A DNA stretch of 64,000 bases, taken from Euglena gracilis (taxonomy: Eukaryota; Euglenida; Euglenophyceae; Euglenales). The notes beneath the pieces were generated by a model that made no database searches, had not been told where the DNA came from, and worked only from the letters and a program-made list of their open reading frames with translations. A program made the position numbers and the translations under genes. Position 1 is the first letter of the stretch; every line of letters begins with the position of its first letter. The stretch is from the NCBI GenBank assembly GCA_039621445.1, contig CP154956.1, forward strand, positions 82,890,474 to 82,954,473, read 5' to 3'. This document shows, one piece after another, positions 1-11,225 of the stretch.

Positions 1-752
1 CAAAATGAGCTTGAGGCGAAAAACAGCGCCAGGCCAGAAGAAGGGATAAAAGGTGCCAAACAAACAGCCACAGTGCCCGCAGTGGGGGTCCCTTGAAATA
101 AAGCAAAGCCCAGCTGGACCGAAAATTTTTTTCGGCGCAACCGCCGAAAAAAAATTGATAAAGGGGGTGAAAAATGGCCAAAAACAGCATTTTTTTTTTG
201 GAGTTTCACCTGCAAAAATGCCAATCTGGCTGGATTTAGTTGTTTTTTTTTGGACATTCTTGGAGTGTGCCGGGTCCAGCTCCCAGCCGGCTGGACCCCC
301 CCCCCCGGACCCCCACCCTAGGGGGGGAAGTCCAGCCAGCACCCTTTTCCAGCCCCTGAAATAATTCCGTTGAAGCGAAGATTGCAGGATCAATCCCCAA
401 ACCCACATGTCGGCACATCATATTTCCTGTCATGCTTGTGGCACCTTCCGGAGGGGTCAGCACAAGGCTGCGAGGAGACCCTTTCCCGGGGGGATTTCCA
501 ACATTTTTTCCTCTGATGGCACCCCAGGATCCACCCCGGGATGTTGCTATTACCCCCCCCCCCCGGGCAATTGACGCCCCCGGGCACTTCTCACCCCCCC
601 CTCTGTGCTGCCCAATTTGTCGCGTGGCAATTGCCCAGGGGGGGGGACTCTGCCTGTTACAAAACTCAGCCCAGCCAAATCCAGCTGATAGTTCCCATCG
701 AGTCACCAAAATAATTGCTGCCCTGACCTTCCCCGAACCCCAACGCTGAAGC

Positions 753-859
753 AGAGGCATTGGGACCGCCGCAAGGTCAAGAAACAGGAGCGCACGGAGG
801 CACTGGGCGCGAACAAGTCGCTCGACCCGACTTCCGCAAAATCGCTTCGGGCCACCCCC
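753..859 (+). CDS. Internal exon, unrecognised basic protein
   Basis: A segment following a plausible acceptor (..GAAGCAG) reads RHWDRRKVKKQERTEALGAN and onward as a Lys/Arg-rich stretch. Almost every codon ends in G or C, as in the confirmed exons of this window. It ends at CCCCCAG/GTGCCTC, a conventional donor, in phase 2. The next exon found on this strand starts in phase 0, so a small exon between them may be missing or this frame may be wrong. The opposite strand is also open here (CVMLRKVDGVVQ..) but has weaker third-position bias. Function is unknown; no motif is recognised. Confidence 0.45.
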
Positions 860-1466
860 AGGTGCCTCTGGACCACACCATCCACTTTCCGCAGCATCAC
901 GCACAGTATTTCCCTTTTTTTTTTTAGGGTTTTTGATGATTTCCGTGAGGTATCTTTCAAAAGCTTTTTTTTTTTAGGGCTGCTTTTGGATGCGAATCTT
1001 GACTCCAAATTAACTCTTCAATTTGAGGTGGGAACATGATAATGGTGGGACAAAGCAGGACCGCCGATTGCCTCACACGTGTGCATTTGAGCGAGCTGAA
1101 GGCAGCGGTAATTCTGTGGTCCTCTTGAACTGCCTCTTGCCTCGGTGGGTGGACGGCTGTTACCGGGGGGGGGGGATTGGAGGCCGAAAAAATTGATTGG
1201 GAAAAAATTGGCGGACAGAAATCCTGCCAAAGTTTTCCGACCTTTTTTGAAAATCCTGCCTCAAAAAATTTCAAAATCACCCTTTTTCCGGTCATCTTGC
1301 GAACAAAACCTGCCAATTTTTTCCGGGCCGTTTTCAGGTTTGGCACCAATTTTTTTCGGCTTCCAATTTTGTCGGTTCTAATTTTATCTAGCTTCAATTT
1401 CCCCCCCCCCCGGTAGCCCGCAACCAGCAAAGACGAGACGAACCCGTGCGTTTCCTCCCTGTCCAG
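860..1466. other. Intron or spacer, no gene seen
   Basis: A/T-rich sequence with long T and C runs and repeated 'ggaaaaaattgg' type words. The open frames are low-complexity and lack G/C third-position bias. Probably an intron between the two flanking exons. Confidence 0.4.
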
Positions 1467-1568
1467 GCAGCGGACATGCACCACATGCTACCGGCGATTC
1501 GTAGTCGACGAGAATTCCCATGTATGCCTTCCTTCGCGGAGCTCGCGCAGTCCCCATTCGAAGAGTGA
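1467..1568 (+). CDS. Possible C-terminal exon, unrecognised protein
   Basis: After a pyrimidine-rich acceptor (TTTCCTCCCTGTCCAG) an open frame encodes 33 residues, starting AADMHHMLPAIRSRREF and ending MPSFAELAQSPFEE with a TGA stop. It may be the end of the gene whose exon lies at 753-859, although the phases do not match directly. The reverse strand of the same segment is also open (EEIITLRMGTARAPRRKAYM..) and bounded by AG and GT, so strand assignment is tentative. Confidence 0.4.
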   Translation, partial: AADMHHMLPAIRSRREFPCMPSFAELAQSPFEE

Positions 1569-1962
1569 TGATCTCTTCTTGGAAATCTGCAAAAGGGGAG
1601 GGGATCCTACAATGTGATGCATTGCCATCTGATGGAAAAAAGAGCAATAATATGATACCACATCAGGAGAGGTCCATTTCAGGGCAAACTGCGTCCAGAA
1701 ATGGTTCTCATGGTACTGGCCGGACCAAGTCTAACACCCTAAAATATAAGCAATCCCCTCTATAAGCAACCCCTGGTGCCAATTTTTAAATATATATGAG
1801 CATCCGGTTGCTTGCTTATGTTTGGGGGGTTAATTGACTTGCCATGCAGTACTCCTGAGGAGAGGTGTGGGAAAATGAATCCAATCGCAGAGCCGCCCAT
1901 CCCAGCTGACTTTTCCTGGCTGAATCCTGGCATGGTTGGCCCCTCCCCCTGGGGCAGGGATA

Positions 1963-2634
1963 GATGGGAAGCCCTTTTGTTTTGAGGTAGGTGGTGGGGG
2001 GATCCGGACCACCCATCCCCCCTCCTGGGAAAGGGTCTGAACCCCCCCCCCCCCCTAGATGTTGGGAGGGGTCGGGTGTAGGTGTCGGAGTTTCGGTCCG
2101 ACCGTCCCAGTAGGAGCCGCCACGGGCCAAAAATAGGGGACTCCTAAGTACTACTACTACAACAACAAACGATAATAAAGAGTTTTTCCCGGGATGTGAC
2201 AGTCAGTTGACCCGATCTGAAGTCAAACTCTCCACAGGACAGAGGGTCCCTCCATTACATGGCACACGTAGGTGGGTCCCCACCCCCCTTGGCAGGTTCC
2301 AAAAATAGCGAAATTGTACGCTGTTTTTCTTCCGACGCTGTGCACCAGAAAATGCAAAAGAGCAGCCTTTTTCCCTCATTTTCGAGCATATTGCACATTT
2401 TTTGATGTTTTGGCGTTTTCCACATAAAAAGTGTTCAAAAAATTCAAAAATGAGCATTTTTGGGTTTATTTTCAAAGATCAGGGATTCTCCAACAATTTT
2501 GACCTGGTATCCGTCCTTTGGTGGCCCATAGAGAAAATTTTCCAGGTCCCCTTCAGTTTCGAGGGAGGGGGGTCCGACGGACCCTCCCTCCGCGTTGCTC
2601 CGTGTTGGGAGGTGGTCCGGTCGTGGCTTCCCAT
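1963..2634 (-). repeat. Family G inverted-repeat element, reverse copy
   Basis: Begins GATGGGAAGCCCTTTTGTTTTGAGG and ends with the complementary GGCTTCCCATAC. The interior carries a family-specific core (reverse of 'GGAAAACACCAAAACACCAAA', 'GTGCAATATGC', 'TTTTGGAACCTG'). The same core occurs at about 7.05, 7.78, 37.04 and 43.76 kb. No coding capacity is seen. The extra length compared with other copies (~450 bp) suggests an internal insertion near 2.04-2.22 kb. Confidence 0.6.
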
Positions 2635-3291
2635 ACATCCCTGCCCTTGGGGGTTGGCAGGCATCCCAAGCACCTAGATCCGACACCACTCCTGTGGACG
2701 CATGGCCAAAAGTGCCTCCGCAAAGTCACTCCGGCGCCGAGGGCCCCAAAACGCCTGAAAAGGCTTTTTTTAGGGGGCAAAGTTCTGCCCTTGACCAGGC
2801 ATGCACGACCCTCCCCCCCCTCCGGTGTGGGGTCATGCCTCCTTGCCCACGGGGGCAGTTGATGTGAGCAATTTCCCCAATTTCCGCCATTTTTGCAAAT
2901 TTTCTATGAAGCATTCCTCTTCCCACCATCAACCGACATCGGTAATAATTTATAACACAACGATTTCCGACCACTTCTTCAATGCCTCACATAGGGGGTG
3001 CAGGCGCTTTTTTTTCCTCACAAAAAAGCGAAAAAAAAGGCCAAATTTTCCAAAGTTTTGCAAAAAGATGCGATTTTTTTGGCTTTTGCCAGGCAAATGA
3101 TTTTAACTCAGAAAAATTCCCACTGACGGTCGGATTTGAGACCAAACATTCGTTGAATTTTTGAGACGTTTGTATTTCTTTTGGCCAATAAATTCCATAT
3201 TTCCGAAATCTGACGTTTCAAATATCGAAAATATGCCCCCCCCCAGGGTTGGTTGAATTCACTTGTGTCCTGCCTCGCCTCCCTTCCCCAG
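2635..3291. other. Spacer or intron upstream of the next exon
   Basis: No supported exon. Holds G/C runs and A-rich stretches. The 3' end (TCGCCTCCCTTCCCCAG) is a good conventional acceptor for the exon starting at 3292, so at least the distal part is intronic. Confidence 0.4.
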
Positions 3292-3351
3292 GGCTGCTGC
3301 ACGTTCCACACGGGGCAGTTCGTGCACGACGACGCCCGCTGCACGTGCGGG
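3292..3351 (+). CDS. Exon 1 found of an unrecognised Cys/His protein
   Basis: Opens in phase 0 after a conventional acceptor (CTTCCCCAG). It encodes GCCTFHTGQFVHDDARCTCG, which has four Cys and two His and could bind a metal. Nearly all codons end in G or C. It stops three bases before a CAGGCTTCTGTTTAAG terminal repeat. It joins in frame to 4019 when the intervening element is removed by the 3+5 TSD rule. Earlier exons and the start codon were not located. The family is not recognised. Confidence 0.7.
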
Positions 3352-3354
3352 GGC

Positions 3355-4013
3355 CAGGCTTCTGTTTAAGTCGGAAGACCCCCCGGGGGAGGGGGGTGGG
3401 GGTCCGAGGCCAGACCCCCTCCCCGTCTCGGGCCGGGGGCCCGGGTATGGGTTTCGGCGCAAAGCACTGGAGTTTGGAAAATGCCCTTAGACGGTCCAAT
3501 GTGTGGGGGGATCCCGTGGCGGGTGGGGGGTGGGGAGTCAATAACCAGTCAGTCAGTCACTCCGAGACCACCAGTCACACAGCCCCTGGGGGTGGTGTCG
3601 GAACAATGGCATGCCTGGGGAGGGAACGCATTGTTTCAAACAGACCAACAACATATGAAATTGTCGCCAGGAAATTGTCGCCAAAAAAGTTGGCCGTACC
3701 AGGGTCTTAACGCAGGGTTTGGAGTGAGGAATGGGGTGGGGTCGGTGGGTCCGGCCGAGCCCCCCCCCCTAGGGGGGGGGTCCCCCCGGATGTATTTTTT
3801 ATAATTTTTTTTAAAAAGGTGCTATTTTTGGCGATTTTGGCCATCTTCAGGGAAAAGTGGGTGGGTCCCCCGGGACTCCCCCCCCCCCCCCGGGGGTGCC
3901 CCCCCAGGGGGTGGGTGGGGGGGGACCCCCCACCCGGTCTTAAAAAACCCCTGATTGGGGTCGCCAGCTGATTGGGTGGTGGGACCCCTCCCCCGGCTTT
4001 AAAAAGAAGCCTG
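3355..4013 (+). mobile_element. Composite family A introner inside a coding exon
   Basis: Starts CAGGCTTCTGTTTAAG and ends CTTTAAAAAGAAGCCTG. It is flanked by GCGGGGGC (3347-3354) and TTGGGGGC (4014-4021), an eroded 8-bp TSD. It is longer than other copies (659 bp instead of ~235-275) because other sequence lies inside, including a second family A element in inverted orientation (about 3711-3953, with GGGTCCGGCCGAG and ending CTTAAAAAACCCCTG). Removing 3352-4018 (3 bases + element + 5 bases) gives ..TGC ACG TGC GGG GGC GCC ATC.. with no frame break, so it evidently behaves as an intron. Confidence 0.7.
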
Positions 4014-4018
4014 TTGGG

Positions 4019-4221
4019 GGCGCCATCCGGCGGGACCGGCCACAGATCGACGCGGAGATGGGCCGCTACCTGCGGAAGCAGCTGCAGAAGACCCACGGCC
4101 GCCTGGGCGGGGCCCTCCCCCTCGCCGTCCGCGGCATCGACCTCCACCACGAGGTGGGCCGCCCGCTTCTCCCGGCTTGGCGCCAGGGACGCACCGCGGC
4201 GAATGGGCGAGTGACGTTCCG
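4019..4221 (+). CDS. Exon 2 found of the Cys/His protein
   Basis: Continues the frame from 3351 as GAIRRDRPQIDAEMGRYLRK and then a basic stretch with IDLHHEVGR and RTAANGRVTF. Codons are strongly G/C-ending. It is bounded by two family A elements with TSDs. It ends five bases into the perfect TSD TTCCGCAC and resumes at 4506. No family is recognised. The protein would be largely helical and basic after the Cys/His segment. Confidence 0.7.
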
Positions 4222-4224
4222 CAC

Positions 4225-4500
4225 CAGGGGTTTTTTAAAGACCAGGGGGGGAGGGGGGGCCCCCCACCCACCCACCCCCTGGGTGGGGGCCCCCCGGGGG
4301 GGTCCCGGGGAACCCACAAAAAAAAAATGGCCGAAAAATCGCGAAAAGTGCTAAAAATAGCATTTTTTTGGCGCCTGTGGCGCCGAAAAGTATATCCCAC
4401 CCCCCCTCTGGGGGGGCCCCCCCCGGGGGGGGGGGGGGGGGGCTCGGCCGGACCCACCCACCCTACCCCCCCCGGGGGTCCAAACTTAAAAAAATCCCTG
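4225..4500 (+). mobile_element. Family A introner with perfect 8-bp TSD
   Basis: A 276-bp element with terminal repeats CAGGGGTTTTTTAAAGACC and CTTAAAAAAATCCCTG. The GC-rich interior carries a GGCGCC..GGCGCCG hairpin core and GTATATCCC. It is flanked by the identical octamer TTCCGCAC (4217-4224 and 4501-4508). Cutting after TTCCG of the left copy and before CAC of the right copy rejoins TTC CGC ACC in frame. Perfect duplication indicates recent insertion. The CAG-starting ends and 8-bp TSD resemble hAT-type MITEs; that assignment is an inference. Confidence 0.85.
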
Positions 4501-4505
4501 TTCCG

Positions 4506-4542
4506 CACCCAAACACCTCCCGGGCTCATTGGCCCACCATAG
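4506..4542 (+). CDS. Last exon of the Cys/His protein
   Basis: After removal of the preceding introner the frame reads RTQTPPGLIGPP and then TAG at 4540-4542. This gives the gene its C-terminus. The short tail has no recognisable motif. Confidence 0.6.
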
Positions 4543-7040
4543 CACTTAGCAAGAGACGATCCCATTGGCACAGAAAGAAAATTCTGACGTCAAAGTTGGT
4601 GCCCGGGAGGGGTCCACCCCTCCACCAGGATTCCCTGAACGGGAACCCAGAAACCCAATCCCTGGATCACAAGCAGACATCATCGCAATTGAGGATAAAA
4701 AGCAATAATAACAAATAAAATAATAACAAACAATAATTATGCCCTCTGATCAATCCCTGGGGGGAACCACCCAAGAGGAGTTCGCCCAAAAGAACAAAAC
4801 AAAAGAAAATAAAGACAAGATTGTTGGGAAATCAGGAAATCTGGAGCTTTCAAGCTTGAAAAGAATTGATGGACTTTTCATGTTTGTCAAGTTTCTAGTG
4901 TGAAATTTGTCAGTGTAAAACTTCCACCCATTCAGAAGACTAATCAATCACCTCCTACCCAGAGGAAACACACCCCCAGGGTCTTTTGCAAAATGGTGAA
5001 ACGCACCTTTGGCCATTTGCTCATTTTTGCCCAACCGCAATCAGACTGCACAGACATTGGCAAAATGCAACACCAATTAATAAGCAACCAAACTGGTGAC
5101 AGACGGGCATTATTTTTTAAGGCGCCTTAAAAAAAACCAAAAAAAAACCTTAAAATTTTCTTTGGTCAAAATGCCTTTAAAAAAACTTAAAAAAATGGTC
5201 TTGGAAAATTTCTCGAATTTCGAGCAAAAAGAAATTGCAAAATCTTGGCAAAAACAAGTCAACTCGGGGAAAAAATATATATCTGTCATCGCTGGAAAAT
5301 TGTCTATCCACCGAAAACTCAATAAAATGCGTTTGATTTTCAACCTGGACGGACGTTGGTTCGATGCCCGGATGGCTCTTTGACCGCCAATGAAAAATAG
5401 ACGCCTTAAATTTTTTTAAAAAATTTAAAATGCCTTAAAAAACCTTAAAAAACCATAAATTTTTTTTGAAAACTTTTGATTTAAAAATATTGCCTGGTGA
5501 CAAACGCTAGCGACTGGAGACCTTCACTGGAAACAGGATCCGCACACTCCATCTGCTGGTGTCGTGGTAGATCCCTGGGTGACAAGCCACCCAATACAAC
5601 GCGGAACATGTCATCATATGCAGTGGTGATGTACTCCAGGTCAGCACCAAGGAACTCCGGAGGAAATGTTTCACAGTATTAGACTCCAGAATTTGTAAAC
5701 GTACTTCCCATCATGATACCCAAAGGGACGTTGTTTTGCTTCTGTTGCAAAACGCGGTATGTGTCAGGGCCCAGCCCGGAGGAGTTCAGCCAAAAAAAAT
5801 CACATCAAAATGCACATCAAAGTTAAGCTGAAAAAAATTGAAAGAAACTTTAGACGGGTATTGTGTGCGGTTTCCTCTGGACTCTTTCCCGCAGTGTCTC
5901 CTGGGGACCTTGGCCAAAGCCCACACTGGTCAAATTCTGCTGAGAGCCGTCTCTATCCCCGCCCTGCCAGGCAGGGAAAACGTGTGGCGGAGGGTGCCAA
6001 CGTGAAATATTGCGCTCAAATTAATAAATTTAATAAATAAACAATTTAAATAATTTTTTTTGCATATGCCAAAGACAGCAGTCCGCCCCAAGCACACACT
6101 CCATTTTGATGGTAATTTCGAATCAACAAAAAGCACACAGGTGGTCAAAGAGGAGGCATTCCTGACTGCCACAGGCAACGCAGAGGGCACAAACCAGAGC
6201 GTTGACTCTGAAGTGAAAGAAAACATACAGCAAAACATGGAATGTGAAACGGCCATCAAGCATCTGCGAAACGAATCAGAGAGCACATGCACCACAATCC
6301 CAAGCCAGTCATGGGCATGCTGGCGTATTTCTACTGGAAAACCAGAGAGTTTTCATTGGTAGCCTGTTGGCGCCTGAGAGCTCGTTGGTAGCCTGTTGGA
6401 GCTGACATGGCCCTCCTGACGTCGCCCCCGTGGTGAAGCAAACGAATGGGTTATTTGGCGCTGATCCACCAACGGAAATGACCGGGGCAGGGAGTTGGGC
6501 GGGGGAATGGGATGCAATTTCAGCTCGCCAAGGAGCATTTTTATTGCAAAACAGCAGGAGGGACACAGGCAGAAAGCGGAGCCCCCACACTTAAATGCGG
6601 GTACTGTGAGGGGTGGGCAGCCCTCGGCCAGGCCAAATAATTGAAAAAAAGACACCAAAATTGCACATGTGGAGTGTGCGTGGGGGGGTGTGGGGGGCAG
6701 TGTGGGGGCAGTGTGGGGAGGGGGTAATGTGCGATGTGTGTGTGTTGGGGGGGTGATGTGTGTGTGGGGTATTGTGGGGGCTCCACTTTACGCCATCACC
6801 CTTTAAGCAACTTGCTGAAATTTGGGTTTCTCCCGATCTGCCCAGAGGGCAGCCCAAACTTGGGTTTCACGGATAGACCAGAGGGCTGCTGAAACCATTT
6901 TCCAACGAGGGAGAGATGTGGCACATATTTGGAGGAAAATGCTTGCTTTCGAAACAGACAATCATATTATTACTATATTTCATCTTTTATCATATTATTA
7001 TTGAATTTTTGCACCAGTCCCCAGGGGGTTGCCTAATTTT
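4543..7040. other. Spacer without supported genes
   Basis: Contains A/T-rich low-complexity DNA (5100-5480 is dominated by CCTTAAAAAA words) and purine-rich and GT-rich stretches (6650-6790). Open frames here lack the G/C third-position bias of confirmed exons and none shows a domain. No gene is called. Confidence 0.5.
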
Positions 7041-7053
7041 TTGGGGGTGGCAG

Positions 7054-7508
7054 GGATGTACGGGAAGCCTTGAGGGGGGGTCAGGACCCCACTACCAACA
7101 CGGGGGGGGTCAGACCCCCCCTCCTACCTCGAAACTGAGGGGGGCAGGGAAAATTTTTGGGTTTGTGGACCAGCAATGGGCCGGATGCCAGGCCAAAATT
7201 GGTGAAAAAATACCTGATTTTTCTCTGAAAATAATCCAAAAACACTCATTTCTGGACTTTTTGAACGCCTTTCATGTGGAAAACACCAAAACACCAAAAA
7301 AAATGTGCAAGATGCTCAAAAATGAGGAAAAGTGGTATTCTCTGCTCATTTTCTGGCGCGCAGCACTGGTAGAAATTTTTTGGTATTTTTGGAATCTGCC
7401 GAGGAGGGGTTGGGGGAGTCTGGGTTCCCGCTCCCAGTATCTTGGGGGGGGTGGTCCGGACCTCCCCCCCCCCCTACCACCTTCCTCAAAATTGAAGGGC
7501 TTCCCATC
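7054..7508 (+). repeat. Family G inverted-repeat element
   Basis: Starts GATGTACGGGAAGCCTTGAGG and ends CAAAATTGAAGGGCTTCCCATC. It shares with the other copies 'ACTGAGGGGGGCAGGGAAAAT', 'GGAAAACACCAAAACACC', 'GTGCAAGATGC' and 'TTTTTGGAATCTGCC'. About 455 bp. Non-coding; the long open frame through it is chance. Confidence 0.65.
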
Positions 7509-7784
7509 TATCCCTGGAGGGGGGGGTAAGTTGGGTTCCCCTCAAGGCATGGTTCCACTGAAAACTACTAAACAGCTAACCCCCCCCCCCCGCCTCGTCA
7601 TTGGCAAGCCAGTGTTCCAGGAAAAAATGCCGTTGACATGGGGGGGGTGTACGAGGGAGGGGTTAGTGCCCTGAAAATGAGGTCATATATTGACCCCAAC
7701 AGACGAGGGAATGGGGGGGGGGGCAGTGACTCCAGTAGCTCGGGTGAGGGATGAGTGGAGGGGCAATAAGCCTGGGACAGTGCT

Positions 7785-8235
7785 GTATGGAAGCCCTAGG
7801 GGTGGGTCTGGGCCCCCTTCCCAACATGGACGGGGGGGGGGTGCCCTCCTACTTCGAAGCAATAAGGTCTGGGAGAATTTTCGGTTCTTGGACGGTCAAA
7901 AGGCCGGATACACCACTGTCTGCCAGGCCAATATAGGAAAACCCCGGATCATTGTCCGAAAATAAATCCAAAAAATGCTCATTTTTTTTGTGGAAAACAC
8001 CAAAACATCAAAAAATGTGCAATATGCTGAAAAATGGGGGAAATGGCTGTTTTTCATTTTTTTTTGCATTTTCTGGCAGCATAGAAGGAATTTTTTCGCA
8101 TTTTGGAACCTGCCAAGGAAGGGGGAGTGAGGGTCCAATGGTCTGGACCCTCACCCGCTATCACCGGACCCCCCAGTGGGGGCTCGGGATCCCCCTACCA
8201 CCAAACCTCAAAAACCGAAGGGCTTTCAAACATCC
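7785..8235 (+). repeat. Family G inverted-repeat element
   Basis: Second copy in the same orientation about 280 bp further on (GTATGGAAGCCCTAGGGG .. CCGAAGGGCTTTCAAACATCC). It has the shared core 'GGAAAACACCAAAACATC', 'GTGCAATATGC' and 'TTTTGGAACCTGCC'. Confidence 0.65.
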
Positions 8236-10694
8236 CTGGCCAGAGGGGGTACCAAAATGGGGGAAACATGTCCATGCCTTATTAGCATTCTTTCTTTTTT
8301 TGCAACGTAGTCCCTGAGACCCCTGTTTGCATACCCCATCTTCCAGCTTGAACTCTGCAAAACACGCAGCAACTCCGTTCCCCTGAGACACTGTAAACCT
8401 TTTCCTTCCTTGTTGCTTTTGCGTAGATGGCACATACATGGGCACCCGCCGTGTGAACTTGAATGCTTGAATGCATAACTATGTTACATGTGCAAGGTTC
8501 CCTCTCCTGGGCAACTGTTGTGCTTTCAGATGGCGTTCGGTTAAAGCTCACACATATGCACATCCATTTTAGCTTCGAAGAATGGGATAAAAATGATGGC
8601 TGGTGAATGCTCCCTTCTAAACTATTCAAGCGTTTTCTTCTAGGCCGGACTTAAAAAAAAAGTATGGGTCTGCCTCAACCCACAAATTCCAAACCCAATG
8701 GGAAAATCTACAGTTGAATGTCCCTCCAGATATTGTTTCCCTATTATTTACAAGCCAGGCATTATTTTATCGGTTCCAAGGGAGACATTGGTCTTGAGCA
8801 AAAAAGGTCATAGACAGACAGGGATATGCAACAATTGTACACATGTAAACCACAACGACACAGATGATACAATGGGAAGGGGAAACAATCGAAAGGGAAT
8901 GTGGCAAGGATCGGGAGGGGGGGGGGCAAGAAATCAGAATCAGGTACAAAAACCTGACAACTTTTCGACTTTGGAGCCACACCATTTGACACAGAATTGA
9001 GAAAATTGATTCGACCAGGAGGAAAGAGCAAATTTTCAACAGCTTCGTGAGATGGGTTTTTCAAACCCCGGGGAGGGCAAATCTGGGGCCCATCCACTCA
9101 CACCCTGGGCAGGGGGGGGGAGGACTTCTGGGGGTGTCTTGAAAAAGAAGAGCCCCTTAGGGAGCGCACCTTATGATTGGATTCCCCAGAGGGCACAATC
9201 ATCTGTTCCTCACCTCCTCCAAAACCGCTCTAGCCTTCCAAATGTTCAATTTTTTTTTCCGATCCCCGAGTCAGTCATTTTTCCTCGGAAAACCACTCAG
9301 TCACTTCCCCCCTGCCCCCTTTGTGCACTGGCTTCTTTTTAATACCCAGTGGGACCAGGAATCTTGACCATAACCCGAAGAAAATGACCCCCAAAAATTC
9401 CCTGGAGCCACCGGCTGGGTCTTGGAGTTTGCATTTTTTTGACCCCCTTCCAGAAGAAAGGGGTTTTGTCCAAAGAACCAGTCAGTCACAGAGTCACTTT
9501 GGGGTGAAAAAACCATTCAGTTGCCCCCTTCTCCAGGGGGTCAACCCAGTGACTGTATGCCTCTAACAAACGGCAAACAACAAATGCCAACGGCGGTTGT
9601 TCAAAACATGTCCAGCAACATAAACGGTTCCCATAACTTACCCCCCCAAAAAATGATTCAATGGGGAACGAAGAAGGAATGCCTCCACATCGTTTTTGGA
9701 CGAGTTTGGCATTCAATTGCTCCAAACGCTCCTTACCAATCCGGCCAATTTCCTCACTGTCGCAGAGGGATCAGCCGGCTGGTCAACGCGGGAGGGAGAT
9801 GCGTTGGCAGCAACCTCAGGGACGGAAAGCTTTTCACTTCCACAGCGGCAGAGGGCGAGTGTGTGACGCCGGGGCAGCGACGGGGTCAGGCGACAGGAGC
9901 GGGGAGATGCGGGGGGACCAGCGCGGTAGACCACCGCTGGCTGGGCTAGCCCTGCGGTCGGAGGGACCGGCTGCGGGGAAACGCGTCGAGAGAGGGCCGA
10001 CGGTGGGATGCCCATGTCCTTTTTTTGGGAAATAACACAAATGTTTTTTGGGTTCCGACACCCCGGGACGCAGCCCCAAACATGTCGAAGAAAATTCGAA
10101 ACACACAACAGGAGAAGAAGACGAAGAATAACAGAAGAAGAAGACCTTTAGGATTCCAGGGCCGACAAGAAAAAAGTCAGGGGCGGGCAAGGATCCACCC
10201 GAGGCCGCCTAGGCTAGGTTCACAGCTAAACACAGCTTTTCACAGTCAAGCCGTGTTCTGAACAACGGTTTTTTGGTCAAAAAATGTGTTTACCCAAATA
10301 TCAACCCGTATTCACCAAATGTGCCATTTTTTGTGCAAATCATGGACTAGAACATTGTACACTGTTCCATGCTCCCTTATCCCTCCTCCTTCGGTCCTGT
10401 CGATTTCCCATTTGTATGCCCCATGCTCAAGTGAAAATCTAGCAGGCTGTGCCCTTGGTTGGTGGATTCAGTTCAGCCCACGATTGCGAGCCAAAAGGGT
10501 TTGTAGACACATAATGCACATAGATCTTATTTTCAGCAATTGTGTGTTCCAAAATTTGACATATTAGTTTTTTAATTTGTCAAATCCCACAGTTCAGGTT
10601 ACATATTTCATATCAAACAAAAAAGAAAGCTTTCCCCAAGTCTTTTTGCTTGGCACCCACAGAACTCAGCCACATCGCACAGTGCTGTACAGCA
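8236..10694. other. Spacer with a GC-rich, unassigned block
   Basis: No supported exon. About 9,720-10,020 is GC-rich and open on both strands (minus strand reads MGIPPSALSRRVSPQPVPPT..), but neither frame shows clear third-position bias, splice sites or a domain. It might hold an exon. Near 9,058-9,160 a short inverted-repeat remnant (TTTTTCAAACCCC .. CTTGAAAAAGAAG) resembles family A. Confidence 0.35.
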
Positions 10695-10699
10695 GCATG

Positions 10700-10954
10700 C
10701 CCTGGAGGGGAACCGGGGGGGTCCCCCCCACCCACCCAGGGTGGTGTGGGACCTCGGGGGGGGGGGGGGGGGGGGACCCCCCCAAAGTCGGGCCCGTTAA
10801 AAGCAATTTTCAAAAAAAATTGGCGCTTCGCGCCGAAAAGGTATACCCAGCGCCTCTGGCGCGGGACCCCCCCCCCCCGGGGGGTCCGGCCCGGAACGCC
10901 CCCCCCCCCCCCCGGGGGGGGGGGGGGGGGTCAGGTGACTTAAAAAGAAGCCTG
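10700..10954 (+). mobile_element. Family A element, left end decayed
   Basis: The right end TGACTTAAAAAGAAGCCTG and the core (TTGGCGCTTCGCGCCGAAAAGGTATACCC, split by me into GGCGCTTCGCGCCG and GTATACCC) closely match the copy at 23,900. The left terminal repeat is degenerate, starting around CCCTGGAGGGGAACC. No TSD is recognisable. It lies just downstream of the adenylate kinase stop. Confidence 0.6.
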
Positions 10955-11097
10955 AACCGAATGTTTTGCAATTACTCCAGAAAACAATGCACAAGGAGCT
11001 TCACTTTGTACCCAATCATTATGAGCAAAAGAGCAAAGCAAAGAAGCAAGCAAAAAAAGTGGCTTGTACATGACACGGTGCTGATGGGAGGCACCTC

Positions 11098-11225
11098 TCA
11101 AAGACCCATGGCTTTCAACAGTTCGCTTTTTACAGTGTCGATGTCCCCGGCGCCGTCGAGGGCGATGTACCGAGTGATGCCCTTGCCTGCCAGCTCCTTG
11201 AAGTAATACGCTGCCGCCAACGTCC
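11098..11225 (-). CDS. AK: Adenylate kinase exon 9 (C-terminus)
   Basis: Acceptor CTCTGCACACAG. Phase 1 entry completes the Gly of STTG, then TLAAAYYFKELAGKGITRYI and on to DIDTVKSELLKAMGL and TGA. This is the conserved C-terminal helix region of long adenylate kinases. Confidence 0.93.

Noticed and set aside
6916-8317. Long plus-strand open frames of 120-250 codons
   Set aside because: They coincide with family G repeat copies and change frame from copy to copy.
9713-10108. GC-rich block considered as rRNA or a protein exon
   Set aside because: No rRNA signature words, no consistent third-position bias and no splice signals could be identified; left as unassigned.
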